Origin: Clitopilus passeckerianus
Lineage: Eukaryota > Basidiomycota > Agaricomycetes > Agaricales > Entolomataceae
DNA: 64,000 bases
Assembly (NCBI GenBank): GCA_944990035.1
Contig: CALYLX010000116.1
Span: forward strand, 744,001 to 808,000
Direction of reading: 5' to 3'
The stretch's first letter is position 1; every line of letters begins with the position of its first letter. The position numbers and the translations under genes were made by a program. The notes below the pieces were generated by a model. The model was given only the letters and a program-made list of their open reading frames with translations, was not told the origin of the DNA and did not search any database. Of the stretch, positions 10,472 through 26,986 are shown piece by piece.

Positions 10472-13400
10472 ATGAGCAAGGAACTCGACTCAAGTCCAGC
10501 TCTGCAACAATGGTCGAATCATCCTGGTCACCAAGCAGACGAGCAGCACACTGATCCAATGGCCGCCAGATCGACACCGAGCCAAGCCCAGCCTATTTCA
10601 CAGACAAGAGAATACAATCCCAGCTATTCAGCCAACACAAATCGACTTCCAGACAGAACAGGGATGCCAACGAGGGCAGCAACCTTGAAACATCCTGACC
10701 CAGATCGTAGCCTTTCAGCCAATGCTTACGCCAATCATGCACGCAGTGAAGATTTGAACCACACCACACCACAACCTCCTCATTTTGCAACGTTTTCCAA
10801 CTCGTCACCGAGGCCTGCTCCTGCATTTCTGTCTTCCTCTCGACCAACGACACCAGGAAGCAATGCTCAACCCGGCCAACCATCTTCCCCTGGAAACCAT
10901 GAGGGATTGAATCATCGACCAAGCGTTGACTCCTTGCATTCAGCCAAATCAGATGGTTCTGCAGCTTCAAATCAGTCGAGGCAACAGGCAGCAACAGCCT
11001 CATCCGCTTCCTCCGGCCTAACATCGACGTAGGTGCATTCAATCAAAGGGTATAACCCTCGTTATTGATATTTCACTCTCGCTAGAACATGTTCGGCCTG
11101 TGGGAAACCGATGCAGGGACCTTTTGTTAGGGCGCTCGGGACCGTTTTCCATTTAAACTGCTTCAAATGCATGGTGTGTATTCTCTTGGCCTGACTACCC
11201 CCTGAAGCTTATGAATGGACAATTCCCCCTCTCCAACGCAGGATTGTGGAGAGGTGGTGGCTTCCAAATTCTTTCCCATTGACAGTCAAGATGGACGACA
11301 ACACCCTCTATGTGAACGTGACTACTTTCGCAGGCTCAATCTCATCTGTGCGAAGTGTAACATGGCGCTTCGGGGGAGTTATATAACTGCCTGCAGTATG
11401 TTGCATGCCATACAGCTCTCTTGACCGTTGCACTAACTTGACTTGCAGATAAGAAGTTTCATGTTGAGCATTTCACTTGCTCACTATGTCCAACCCTGTT
11501 CGGTCCTCAAGACTCATACTACGAGCATGAAGGCGATGTCTACTGTCATTTCCATTATTCGACTCGATTCGCTACCAAATGTGCTGGATGCAACAGCGCT
11601 ATTCTGAAGCAATTCGTGGAAATCAACCGGAACATGAGGGACGAATGCTGGCATCCGGAGTGTTATATGATCAACAAGGTAAGATTGATCCCCTCCCTAT
11701 AGCTTTCGTTGATTGGGTTACAGTTTTGGAATGTTAAAGTAGTGTCCCGGCGACCTACAAGCTCCTTATCCGTTGAAGGCGAAGCCAGTGAACCTGCTTA
11801 CATAGAAGAGGAGAAGCGAGAAACACCGATATCCCTGCGGGAAAAACAATATAGGATGGAACAACAAGTTTACAGGATATGGACGTACGTGGATCACAAG
11901 ATGTTTCTCTCCTTCCTTCTAAAGATCATTTCCAGTGTTCTATCAGCCTTCGAAGAATCAAGTGCCGCCTGCATATCAGACATGCTTCGACAAGTCAGCA
12001 ATGGCCAATATCTGGATGCTATCCGAATGGCAGAAAAGTTTATCCTCCATGTGGAGGTGCTATTCGCCACAATAGACGATTTGGAATATCATTTTGCGCG
12101 ACTTCATTTAAAAGGTATGTTCCCTTCAGATCACTTCTAATTTTACTTACTGATAGGTGACGCTATTTCAAGGCATGTCCCACGTCCGTGAAGCACGCAT
12201 GCTCTGTCGAAAAACAGTGGAGCTGTTCACACTCTTATCTCACACGCAAGAGACTGGCGCTCGGCGGATGGGGATGACACAGGAACTACTCGCCCTCGTC
12301 ACTGGCCTGGCACATTATCTGAAAATCCTAATCAGGATCGCCCTCACTGGCGCTCTGAAATTGGAGAAGGAGCATAATGTGCGGGAGGCAATGACTTCAT
12401 TCCTGGATAAGCTCCATCTGCTTGCTGTCCAGGGTGCAAACCCTTCAGCCCGCAGGATGATCAAGGGCCAAAACGGCGAAATGGTAGTTCCTACACCCAA
12501 TGGAGGGAATTATGGGACTCAGGCTGTGACCTACGGCTTCCGGAGTCTAGCCCCGGAAAATGCCGGAGATCCTCCATTCAGAGAAGGATCGGCGAAACCT
12601 TCCTCAAGCAACCCACCCTCCGATCTTTGCGTCAAATGCAATCTCACTGTCGAAGAGGATTGTGTTCGGCTCGGTACATACCAGCGGTGGCACTCACACT
12701 GTGTACAATGTCAACAGTGTGGCAAGGTCGCGGCGATTCCTCTCCCGAAAGAGATTCAAGCCAAAAATGGGGATAGTAAGGAGATCAAGGAACCCGGTGC
12801 GAAAGACCAGCCACCTAAATTGTCATCTGCTCGACGCCCACCCGCGAATGTAGGGTCATTCATGTATGACCCCGAGTCGAGACGAGAGATGGCCTCTTTT
12901 GGAGAGGTACCAACCGTCATCCTTTGTACGGATCACGCGCACCAAGGATGTCGTGGTGGATTCCAGCCTGTTGAGCGGTTGGAACAATATGCTTTCCTCC
13001 TCAATGTTGCGTTGCGGCGGCTCTACTTGCTCTTGAAGAAGCAAGGAGTTGTTCCCCTCTCGCCTGGTATGTGGTCAAATGTGGTTTGGAATTAAACATG
13101 CTTATACAGACCATCTTTAGCTCCGACCGGCTACGATTCACAGGAGAATTCAGACCCGTATCGCAACTCAGCAGACCTCATGCGCATGAAAACAGCAGTA
13201 CATTTAGATCGCAAGCTATCTGCAACTGCGCGACTTCCGAAACGTTCTACGATTGTCGAGCCCCACTGGGAAATCAGCGCACCCCTCAGAAGCTACGGCC
13301 TCCCAGCGAAACCTGGAACAAGTCGCTGCCCAATATGGCCAGCAGTTCAACCAGGCATCGCCGTATCCTCAGTCATATCAATCGACTCCTCAACCATCTG

Positions 13401-15098
13401 CTCAGATGGTACCGACTCTCAACAGGTTCCCGGCGGATCCCACTGGCCAGTCGTCAGGGCAGGTTATTCGGCCAGCATTTGCACGCAATAACACCGAAGT
13501 CATGATCGTTGAGGACAGTGGGCCGAACTCACCAGCAGAAGGACATCCACCAATTTCTGCTCACGAGGAAGGAATCACGCTAGCTGACATCCCACAAATA
13601 ATGGAAGTCGCTCAAGCCAGGGAGCAACAAAGATCATTGCCGAGGGAGAACTCAATACCCTACATTGCAGAGCTTAGCCCTTTGGAGCTGGCTATCGTGA
13701 AGCACTGTGCTGTTCTCGCCCTCATGAAGTCGCCACTGAAAGATCAGATCGATCTCGATGAGCTCCTCGAACTGGTTGAGCTCAAGAAGGCGAACTTCTG
13801 GAAAACATTGTTCAAAGGTGACAAGAAGAATATCAAGAAAAAAGGTCTGTTTCCACTTAATGACCGTACTCTACGATTTCAAATTGACATCACTGCGTTC
13901 ATCAGGCGTCTTCGGTGTTCCCTTAGACCTTCTAGTGGAGAGAGAAGGATCCGATTCATTGCTTGGTGTCACACGAGCAACTTTGCGGGTACCGAGTTTC
14001 ATCGACGACGTGATATCAGCCATGAAACAAATGGGTTCGTGATTGATATTCTTATGTCAAATTCAAAGTAATGACGTTACTTATTCCAGATATGTCAGTC
14101 GAGGGTATCTTCCGAAAGAATGGCAACATTCGACGCCTGAAGGACCTGACGGAGGCTATTGATCGAGACCCTTCTTCAGTGGATTTGACTACAGACAACC
14201 CTGTACAATTGGCAGCCTTACTCAAGAAATTCCTACGCGACCTACCAGATCCTTTACTGACATTCAAGTTACACAAGTTACTGATTACGTCGCAAAGTAT
14301 GTCCCCTTCGTCCAAACCGCATGCTCCTCATCTTAACGTTTTGCAGCTCTGCCTTCCGATGCGGATCGGAAGAGGTATCTGCACATGATCTCTCTTCTAC
14401 TACCGAAGAGCCATCGAGATACTCTTGAAGTCCTTTTCGTCTTTCTCAAGTGGGTAGCGTCTTTCGCACATATGGATGCAGAAACTGGCAGCAAAATGGA
14501 CCTCGGAAACCTGGCTACTGTGATAGCCCCCAGTATCATATATGCACGAGGAAGAGACGCCGTTCGGGATGAGACTTTTGGAGCTCTCCGGGTTGTGACT
14601 TCGTTGATGGAGAACCAGGACGAATTCTTCACCGTTCCCATTGAATTCCTTGGCATTCTGCACGACCAGGAATACTTCACCAACGCGCTTGAACTACCCG
14701 CAAAGGATTTCATGAAGAAATGTGACACCTATATGAAACTCAAGGGTGCAAATGGACGGCCAGCAGGGCAAATGCATAATGGCCTTCCTGCACCTCGACC
14801 TGGGCCAATGGGACCTTCGCAGTCATACAGGCCACCACCTTCGACCGCTCCCTCGTACCAAAGCCAACAGCCACCCCCTCCTGGTTCACCTCCTATTCAA
14901 CCACCACCTATGAGCGCACAACAAGCGCTCCAGAGGAATCCTCACTCGGAAGGATGGGTCGGTCAGCAACCTCCAAGATCAATGCAGGCTACCCCTCGAC
15001 CTACCTCAGCATATCTTTCTCCGAGGCCAGAAGACCTGCAGCAACCAGGACCACATACGAATGGTGTTCCGATTCCCTCTCGACAGCAATCATCATGA
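10472..15098 (+). CDS. LIM-domain Rho GTPase-activating protein (Rga1-like)
   Basis: Stimulates GTP hydrolysis on a Rho-family GTPase, probably Cdc42 or Rho1, and so shapes polarity and wall growth. A long Ser/Pro-rich N-terminus starts at ATG 10472. LIM1 begins TCSACGKPMQGPF and LIM2 contains FTCSLCPTLFG and TKCAGCNSAIL. A helical region of about 350 residues follows, then a third, interrupted LIM-like finger (LCVKCNLTVEEDC ... HCVQCQQC ... CTDHAHQGC). The RhoGAP domain starts at VFGVPLDLLVE (about 13910). Its arginine-finger loop is GIFRKNGNIRR, and NLATVIAPSI marks the conserved end. The tail is Pro/Gln-rich and the stop lies just before 15099. The gene has at least ten introns, including one (2 nt before ATAAG at 11451) inside LIM2. 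The frame breaks at about 13258-13260, where a missing AG restores STIVESPTGK. The fold assignment is secure; the target GTPase is inferred. Confidence 0.93.
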
Positions 15099-15388
15099 TT
15101 TCTGATGTAGCGCTCATCTTATTCGACCAACCATCATATATCCTCACCCTCCCTATCTTTTGTCTGCAAACTCACAGTCCCACTCTCATTATATGTAATC
15201 TACCATTTTTCTTCTCGTACACTGTTTTTATTCCCGTACGACATGGACGAAAGTACATTCGATACCCAATCTGCATGGAATGCAAATTCACCGATTCTTA
15301 CGTAACCGCTTCTTTAATTGGCTTATCAAGCTCTCTCCGAAAAGGTAATCCGCCGAATAGATTTGTTCTTTGCCTTAAACCGTCAGGA

Positions 15389-16523
15389 ATGCTTGAAGTC
15401 CAGCCTCCAACTGAAGTACCAAACCCTTTGTCAGTGCCAGTGAATGCCCGGAACACTGCCCTGTACGTGTCCAACTTCATGCAGAGGGTTGGGATCTAAT
15501 CTGATTTGTAGGGCACAGAATCTGAGCAAGCTGGCAAAGCTGATGCTTGTAATGGTTGCGCGAACCAGGAAATATGCGCCTCGAACGAGCCCAAAGGACC
15601 GGACCCATCGTTACCACTGATAAAGGAAAGAATGGCGGGCGTGAAGCACAAGATACTGGTACTCTCGGGCAAGGGAGGGGTTGGAAAGTCGACCTTTACC
15701 GCCCAATTAGGCTGGGCCTTCGCAGCGGACGATCGTGCTCAGGTGCGTATGAATACGAGTAAGGGAATTCATTTTCTATACGTTCAACTATTCTTAGGTT
15801 GGCGTCATGGATGTTGATATATGTGGCCCATCCATCCCCACAATCCTCGGCATAGCAAACGAGCAAGTTCACTCATCTTCGTCTGGCTGGTCGCCTGTTT
15901 TCGTGCAAGATAACTTTGCAGTTATGTCTGTTGGGTTCATGCTACCATCCTCGCGAGATGCAGTGATGTGGCGTGGACCCAAGAAGAACGGCCTGATATC
16001 ACAATTCCTCAAGGACGTGGATTGGGGTGACCTCGACTATCTGATCATCGACACGCCGCCGGGAACGTCAGACGAGCACCTGAGCATCGTCCAGTTCTTG
16101 AAGGAAAGTGGAATCACTGGAGCCGTTGTGATTACCACGCCACAAGAAGTTGCGATTCAAGATGTTCGCCGAGAGATCGACTTTTGCAGGAAAGTCGGAA
16201 TCAAGGTCCTTGGGCTCGTCGAAAACATGTCGGGATTCGTCTGTCCCAATTGCAAGACGGAAACGCAGATTTTCAAGCCAACCACTGGCGGCGCCAAACA
16301 GCTCGCAGAGGACATGAATCTCCCATTACTGGGATCTGTACCTTTGGATCCTCGGATTGGAAAATCCGCAGACTTTGGCGTAAGCTTCCTCGACGAGTAT
16401 CCAGACAGCCCTGCGAGCACCGCATATCTCGATATAATCAATAGTAGGTCTCTTTACGTTCTTATTTCTCTTGCTCTTGACTGATTAATTGCTGTAGGGA
16501 TCAAGGAAATCTTGGAGGAGTAG
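15389..16523 (+). CDS. NBP35: Cytosolic Fe-S cluster assembly P-loop ATPase Nbp35
   Basis: Scaffold ATPase of the cytosolic iron-sulfur assembly (CIA) machinery; it builds a 4Fe-4S cluster with Cfd1 for transfer to cytosolic and nuclear apoproteins. The ATG at 15389 begins [17 protein letters not shown]. The N-terminal four-Cys motif is [18 protein letters not shown] followed by ANQEIC, which marks Nbp35 rather than Cfd1. The deviant Walker A is GKGGVGKST. Also visible are [20 protein letters not shown] and the C-terminal cluster motif CPNC in [11 protein letters not shown]. The gene has three introns, the last just before RIKEILEE and the stop TAG at 16521-16523. A frame break at CCC 15447-15449, repaired by one C, joins VPVNA to PEHCPG. 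The 3' end faces the Slt2-type kinase 156 bp away. Confidence 0.93.
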
Positions 16524-16679
16524 TGTGCTACTCAAATACTAGACGTAGACTTTCAGCTCTAACTTATATACCAGTCGCATCATCTCGTGTATGTACATTT
16601 GTATATTATATTGGAAAACTGCAACACAGCGATGTCCTAGATAGGTGTAATGTATCTCATACCGTAATCTCCAACGTGT

Positions 16680-19388
<2,709 letters not shown>

Positions 19389-19654
19389 TTGGAAACTGAG
19401 CAGTCACCATTGGGTTGCAGGCTGTATGCGCTGTATGCAGAAACCTAAGGTTGCACACAGCGTTTGAGCCAGATAGCTGTTTTGGTGCAGATAGAAGAAC
19501 GACAAGCTGACAGCTTCAACATGACGTTATCGACAAATATGGCGATCACCGATCGACAACCTTTTATCATTACAAGCGACGGTCTTATTAGAACAAGCTC
19601 CTACAGGTCAAGTATAGAAAAACTATGGTATAAATACAACAAAAAGGCTCGAAT

Positions 19655-22600
19655 CTACGACGCTGATGGTTCAGGTGTTGACTCTCCTGATGTGACCGTT
19701 GGCGTTGCTCCACCACCTGCATCACCGAAAATGTCCAAAAACCCTGCAATCCGGGCTTTGTTGGGAGCTTTTTTCGTCACAAAGTCTCGCAAGCCGGACT
19801 TCAGGCTAGGTTGCTTATCCACTAGCTCACGGAGCTGATCTTTCGGGAGCTGCAATAAAGCACCAAAGCTTGCAGGGGCTATTACTTTGGCACACCGAAT
19901 GAAGCCTTCCCAAAGCGGTGGGTTGGTCCAGATCTTTTCGTAATGAGCCGAGAGAGCAATGTCGTCGAAACAAACCCAACGAGCTCCTTGTATGTCGTCA
20001 CTGCTTGTATCACCTGCATTCCACCTGTCAGAAATGAACGTTACTGGACAGTGAGAAGTAACCCACGGTCCGAAGGAATAGCACGGGCAGCGTCGGCTCA
20101 TCCATGATTTGCTGCATGACCACTGCGAGTATTTCGGAGCGGAAGACATCGGTCATGGAGAAACAAATACCGATCGCTGTTGACAGGAGTGACATGAGCC
20201 CTTGAATTCAATGGATCCGAATGACTCAATACGGCACCTTCAATAGCGCTCTTCAACCCGATCTCCTTCTCTGATTCATGAAGAAGCACCATTAGTTCGG
20301 CCGGGGTCAGGAGCTCGCTTTGTCGCACGCGTGGCAGATTCGAAGTGACGCTCCCGAAAGTCTGTGGAGGGGTAGTCACGATTGAACTGAATACCGATCG
20401 AACCAGATTTTTTGGTTCAGGTTGTCCATTCAGGAGAGAAACAATCTTTGGCAGATGCCGCAGAATGTCCGGCTACAAACAAGGTTAGTATCAGGGCGGC
20501 CGCGTATATCAGGAGACAGGAGACACGCACTTTATCCATTTCAGCAATGATGGGAATCAGGAAGCGTGCGTCCAAGTTGCGTTCATTGACTAAAGCTTTG
20601 ACAATTGCCACGATCTGCGAGCTTGCTCGTCCATTCTCCGTGAAGATGGTAAGAACGCGAAGTGCGAGCGACTCGGATCCGGAAGGGCAAGTACGCATGA
20701 GCGTTAGGAGTTTACCATGCGATGAGCCAAGGGACCGAACTAGTGCTGTGATCAGATCTTGAATTGCTTGCTGCACCGATATATCCATTTGTCCATAGGC
20801 CGAAAATATGCTGTGAAGCGAGGCAAATGAATAGATAATAGAAATTCAGGAAAAACATAACCATACTCGTCTAGAAATTCGGGAACCTTGACCGACAGTG
20901 CAAATAGAAGCTCAACATGCTGTAGGACTACCGGTTTTTGGGCAGGCAGATCCAGGTGTTCGGGGATGTACGGGGTTTGTATGGCAGGTTCATTTTGGAG
21001 CTGTCCGTCTTCCATCTGTACATCGGGCTTGCCATTCAATTGCTCAGCTGAGCTCTCGGGAGTTTTCGACCGCGAAGCCTCGGAGATATTGTTTGTGTCT
21101 GTCGTTCGTGCGTTGTCCTCGGTTGCTCCATCAGGTGGTGGAATGTCGGTGGTTTTTGCCTGAGGACCCCCCGGGGTTTGAAGCTTCCGAAGCATCTGCA
21201 GGGCAAACTCGCGAACCATTCCATCCATCGGCTGGGTGGTTCCAACCCAAGGTTTAACTGAGTTGATGGCGGCGGCTCGAATTCTTCTTTCTGATGAGTA
21301 TGTTATATGTTAGCAACGTTCAAATTCGCCTGGGTAATAATTAACACATACCGGGATGCGTTGTAAGTTCCAGAAGCACAGTGAGCGCCTCCACCCGCAA
21401 CGATGGCCGCTGGATAACGAGGCCGCGTAAGGTAGTAAATCCTACCTGCAACCTGTCAGGACTTTGAGAATGTCAGGGCCATGATCGTCTAAACAGTAAT
21501 GATAGGTCCGCTACCTTGCGGAGTCCAAGCAGAGATCACGCAATAGTTCCAACACATCCGCCGGGACGTACGGAAGATCGAGCAAGAAACGCGAGAACGT
21601 CTTGTCCTTTCCATCTAGGTGTGTTTGGTAGGTCGAGACAATTTGGTTCAGCCACGTTTCGTAGTTTGCCCGCTGCCGAAGAAAGGGGTTATGATAGAGC
21701 TTGAAAGGTTGTGTAAGGCTTACCCAGTTGGGATCACGATCCGTACGTATTTGGTCATTGTACCACTCTTCGTTCATCCACAAATTAGCCAGTCGCACTC
21801 TATCAAGGTTCCATTAGATGGGCTCGTTTGAACTCAGGTCACTCACCTGGCTGGGAAATCTGCCATGACATAGTTACAGAGAACTTGTCTCTGCTCGTCT
21901 TGCCTAGCATAGGAATTCTCAACCATAGCTCCATGATCAACCTCAGTCTCTGACTCGGGGGTAGGAGGATTCTGATGGGCGATGCGTGTTATCATCCGAA
22001 CCAGTAGTAACATCCACAACTCTGCAGCTGTATGTGCGCCTGGCGTTGGATCACCAGCAATGTCACCAGCTGGCATCAAGTCTTCTGCTCCATCTCGTAT
22101 TCGCTTGACAGCTTGCTGTATGTGTGCTACCCTCTCCTCTTCAGAAAAGTCTTTTGGTGTGGGAAGTTTGAATTCGGCCAGCTTGAAGTCTGTGGCCTCG
22201 ACATCTGGTTCAAGGGTCGACTCGGTTGGCTGAGCACCAGACAACTGGTGAAGAATTAGTTACTCATGATTCCGCGAGGGAGAGAGAGCGCTGGCTTACT
22301 GCTTCATTAATCCGATCGGGCTCGTATTCCATCTCGTCCTGGTCTATATCCATCTTCAAGGGATCGACTGGCTCAGCTTTCACTGGAGGTGATACAGGCT
22401 CTACATCCTGATCCGGTATGGTAGACACTTCAGGAACTTGTGGTGTTGTATCCCGCACAGCTGCATCCTTCTGTAACGCCTCTACGGTCCTCATAGGGGT
22501 GCTTCTGGGCGGAGTAGGAACTGAACTTGAGGCTGCAATTGCGGGCGCGGTAATGGAAGACGGCAGGCCACGGTTTTGTCGGAATGTTTGTATAAGTTCT

Positions 22601-24058
22601 GAAAGAGCAGGCTCGGTGAATGCGCTGAGGTTGGCAATGATGAGCTCCGTTATGAGGGAGGCAGGCAATGATGTGAAGTCGAAAGCTGCAAGGAAGGCTG
22701 CAGATGAGCCTGGAACCACTTCGGCTTCCAACTTGATACGCTTGGCCTCAGCCGGCTCTTGAGCAGTCGACGGCGGTCGCTTGCGGTCAGCAGCAGCCTG
22801 ATTTTGTCCCATTCTTCGTTTCTTCTCGTCAATGACAGCTTTCTCCATACGTACAGCCTGCTGGCCGAGATACTCTGTGATTTGAGGAACATATTGGGAG
22901 TTGCCGGGTGATCTGATGAAGTCAGGTCAGTAATGAGTTGGATTGAATTGGGGAGAATCAACTGTACCTTGAAAGGTGAACAAGCAGGATTCGTATAGTC
23001 TTTTCGACACTCTTTATGCTCGAGAAAGACAGATCCTTGAGGGCGGCTGGCGTCCATGACTTGAGCGCTGTAATAATCAGGGGAACAAGGGCTGGTCGCA
23101 GCTTGGCGAGGGTGGCCCAGCTATTCAACATGGCGCAGAGCAGGTCGACATTCCTGTGCAAGGCGATAAGGACTGAGCGGATGCTAGAGATTTCAACACG
23201 CACTTGCTCTGATATAGTAGCGCAAAAATAGCCTCCAACAATTTTTGCCCCTCCGCCTCGAGCTTAGCTGCTTGAATGAATGGATGATCGGCAGGGCAAA
23301 GTGAGAGGCTTGGATCGGCCTTATTAAGAAGCTAATGGTGAAAAAAGGAAATTCATTTAGGTCAAAGGTTGCTCTAGACAGCAAGGTTCGAGGGATATCT
23401 ACCCTAGGATCAGATATTCCACGCGTTTGCACAAGTATCACCCGCTGCACGAACTTCATAGCAGACAGCTTCACCCCGAGACCCACAGAATCTGACCAAA
23501 CAAATCCAATAATTCGCGCCTTGCATGAAGTTATCGTGTTCCAAATTGTTGAATTATTCCGGTTTGCACAGCTAGTAAGGGGGTGAGTCGTACTTTCAGA
23601 GGTTGCAGGGAAATGACGTACAGGTAGCGGAAGAGTAAGGGGTATGCTGTTGTAAAGGATTGGATAGCCAGTTTCACAGTGGCAGGATTGGATTCGTTGA
23701 CGAGTTGGGCGATCATATCGAGGCCTTGTAGAGACACTGAGGAAGAAATGAAGCATTCATTAAACGACCGAATCTGGCATGTGGACAGGAATAACTAACT
23801 CTGAGTTCGCTGCTCGACCGGTAATGTCGAGCGAGTTATTGCAAAGTGCATTAAATCAATAACCCATCTCCCCAGCAGAGAGTCTCCGCCATTCCCGACT
23901 ATGCCAATCAATGTTCTGACGAGAATTGGAATAGGCGCAGGTTGTTTTTCAAGCGTATCTCGTAAAGTCGCAAGTTTCTCTGCTTGGTCTTTCGAGTTTG
24001 CTGGAGCAGTCAAAGCGCTCTGCAGAGCAGCAAGAGGATCAATTGGAACATTAGCCAT
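19655..24058 (-). CDS. PTA1: Symplekin / Pta1 scaffold of the mRNA 3'-end processing complex
   Basis: Scaffold of the cleavage-and-polyadenylation factor that links cleavage, poly(A) addition and transcription termination. The ATG at 24058-24056 starts MANVPIDPLAALQSALT. The N-terminal HEAT-like domain is recognisable from IIGFVWSDSVGLGVKLSAMK, FVQRVILVQTRGISDPR and LRPALVPLIITALKSWTPAA. A Lys-rich, then Pro/Ser-rich linker follows (KRRMGQNQAAADRKRPPS). The symplekin C-terminal domain includes LLTPAELMVLLHESE and ends ALLQLPKDQLRELV, a few dozen residues before the stop at 19655. There are about eleven introns, most of 45-62 nt. One frame break lies at the T run 19935-19938 (A run in the mRNA), between STTLLSRLITK and IWTNPPLWEGF; one extra base repairs it. 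The length, over 1,200 residues, fits the family. Confidence 0.93.
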
Positions 24059-24536
24059 TTCAGCCTTTTTACACCGTCTAGGTAACGATGGTCGACTGAA
24101 GCATCACCTGGAACGGAAGGACGCAAGTCGCGAATGGCTTAAGCGGTGCTGCTGTATAACGCACGTGACCAGTCAACGACAAGATCAAAACTTGAAAGAA
24201 CGTCGAGCAAATTGACGCGCAACACTGGTAGTATTTTATACTTTATTTGTAAGTGCTCAGTGTTATGCTAGAGAGGCTATACGCATATTGATTCTTAGGG
24301 GGAACAAACGGGTCATGAGGCAGGATCACACCAACTACGAAATGTCGGAGGTTTTCTAGTCATTCGTACCGGAAGCCCTCTTGAGGGTTCAAAACTCATC
24401 GCCACTCGAACCATAATCTATTCATTGGATAGTTTTTGCTCATAGCTCATATAGCGTGCATTTTGGAGTGGGTGGGTGCGAATGAACAAAAACATAGACA
24501 ATGGTGCTATAAACGATACAGAAAGAGGTCGATCCT
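24059..24536. other. Intergenic: symplekin promoter and RPS15 3' UTR
   Basis: Both neighbours are on the minus strand, so this interval should carry the RPS15 3' UTR next to 24536 and the symplekin promoter next to 24059. I see no gene or clear motif. Confidence 0.4.
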
Positions 24537-25399
<863 letters not shown>

Positions 25400-25746
25400 C
25401 GTTAGTTAGTCGTCTGGAACGTCGACAAGGGCTAGAGATTTGTGCAAGGGCGATCGGAGTCTGAATCCGTCAGATGTGGCTGCTTACATAAGCCGAAGAA
25501 CTGTACAGTTGTTCTGGATCACAGACGGATTTTTGGAGGCAGTCACACCATATCTCGGATAGCATCCACGAGTCCTCCCTGAGCGGATTAAATGTGAGTA
25601 AATCGCTGAACGTGTTATCGCACGTTTTTTAAAACGTCCTGCATAGCGATTTGTGGCTTCCGTACCCAAAAACTAACCGAAAAGGTGGGGCTTGTTAGGA
25701 CTTCGACTCCGCTCAGGCTGGATTCTGACAGATGAATTGTATTTAG
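25400..25746. promoter_or_regulatory. Bidirectional promoter of RPS15 and the P2 gene
   Basis: These 347 bp separate two ribosomal protein genes pointing away from each other. At 25622-25637 lies an inverted repeat, ACGTTTT and AAAACGT arms around TT, a candidate regulator site. Its role is inferred from position only. Confidence 0.55.
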
Positions 25747-26196
25747 ATGCGCCATATCGCTGCTTACCTCCTTCTCCAACTCGGTGGAAACGAGAGCCCT
25801 TCCGCTGCTGATATCAAGAAGCTCCTCGGCACTGTAGGCATTGAGGCCGATGAGAGCAGGCTCGAGTCCCTCATCTCCGAGCTCTCTGGCAAGTCCATCA
25901 ACGATGTACGCCAACAGCCCTCGATTTTCCCATTGTCAATCATTGACATTTTACCTAGTTGATCGCTGAGGGTTCTTCGAAACTCGCCTCTGTTCCTTCT
26001 GGTGGAGGAGGTGGAGGTGCCGCTCCCGCCGCTGGAGGTGCTGCCCCTGCTGCTGCTGCTGAGGAGAAGAAGGAGGAGAAGGTCGAAGAGAAGGTTCGTG
26101 CGCTTCCTGTATCCCCTCAAGAATACTTTGCTCATTCACGATCTGTGTTCGTAGGAGGAGTCCGACGAAGACATGGGCTTCGGTCTCTTCGATTAA
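25747..26196 (+). CDS. RPP2: 60S acidic ribosomal protein P2
   Basis: Stalk protein of the large ribosomal subunit that recruits and stimulates translation GTPases. The product is 111 residues. Its helical N-terminus [20 protein letters not shown] is the P2 hallmark (P1 differs). A Gly/Ala-rich hinge follows, then a charged EEKKEEK segment, and the universal stalk tail [13 protein letters not shown]. There are two introns: one after INDL's Asp (starting GTACGC, ending at CTAG near 25960) and one after KVEEK. The ATG at 25747 sits directly after the pyrimidine/AT stretch of the shared promoter with RPS15. All joins are in frame. Confidence 0.97.
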
Positions 26197-26986
26197 ACAT
26201 ATTCAGCTGTCTACATTGTATATCTCTGTCACGAATGTCAATGTAATCACTACAAGTCCACGGGCTTATTTCACATCACGCATCAAGTTTCTGATTGATG
26301 AACGTATCGGTGGATCACAGTTCTGTCCCTGCAAGTCTGGAAAAACACCTGGGATCATGGGACATCCTTCACCCACTGTTGGAAGTTAACTTGAAAGCTT
26401 ACACCAGGCCGCCGGCCTATGGTCCGTAGGGCGCTGGGTGCTCGTTAATGACAGATGCTCATCCAGTATAGTAGTAATATGATCAGATTTGCGTGGGTCT
26501 ATATGAGAGTTCGTCATCTTGGCAGAGAGGACCCTCTTTTTGGTTGTGAGGACCTTAATTGACCGGAGACGCGGGGTTGTAATGTGTGGGATCAATCGTT
26601 GCCGATTCTCACGAGTGGCACACATTCGGTCGGCGCTGACTCCGAGTCGCTCGGGGTCGAACAATGAGCCCCAAAATACTCCCGGCGGTGCAATCTCGAC
26701 AACCATCTGCCATCTCTAATACAGTACTGAGGTCAGAAGAAAGATAAAGTATTAGTCTACAAGAAAGCGAAAAAATCTTGTGGATTTTGTTTTTATAGAA
26801 CTCTCAAGGACCGTAAATGAAGGATTTTCAGCGATCAGACTGTTCACAGCAAATGACAAGGGTGCCGCCGGCCAGTGGTCAGGAGTAAAACCGTCGGTTT
26901 TAGCCGGTCTACCATCAGCTCTATCACCGCCCCTCATCCGTGGACCGTGACCTCTTCTGCATTTACCACCCACGAACTCCCAGCAG
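26197..26986. other. Intergenic, 790 bp
   Basis: No gene is supported. Open stretches of about 100 codons on the minus strand (26386-26706) show no recognisable motif. Two GC-rich palindromic sites occur at 26407-26417 and 26864-26873. The right part should be the promoter of the Zn2Cys6 gene. Confidence 0.4.

Noticed and set aside
10593..11042. 149-codon minus-strand frame
   Set aside because: It lies antisense to the Ser/Pro-rich N-terminus of the RhoGAP and has no motif of its own.
26407..26873. Possible miniature inverted-repeat element bounded by two GC-rich palindromes
   Set aside because: The two ends match only over the palindromic core. No target-site duplication is evident, so I keep it as a motif observation rather than a mobile element.
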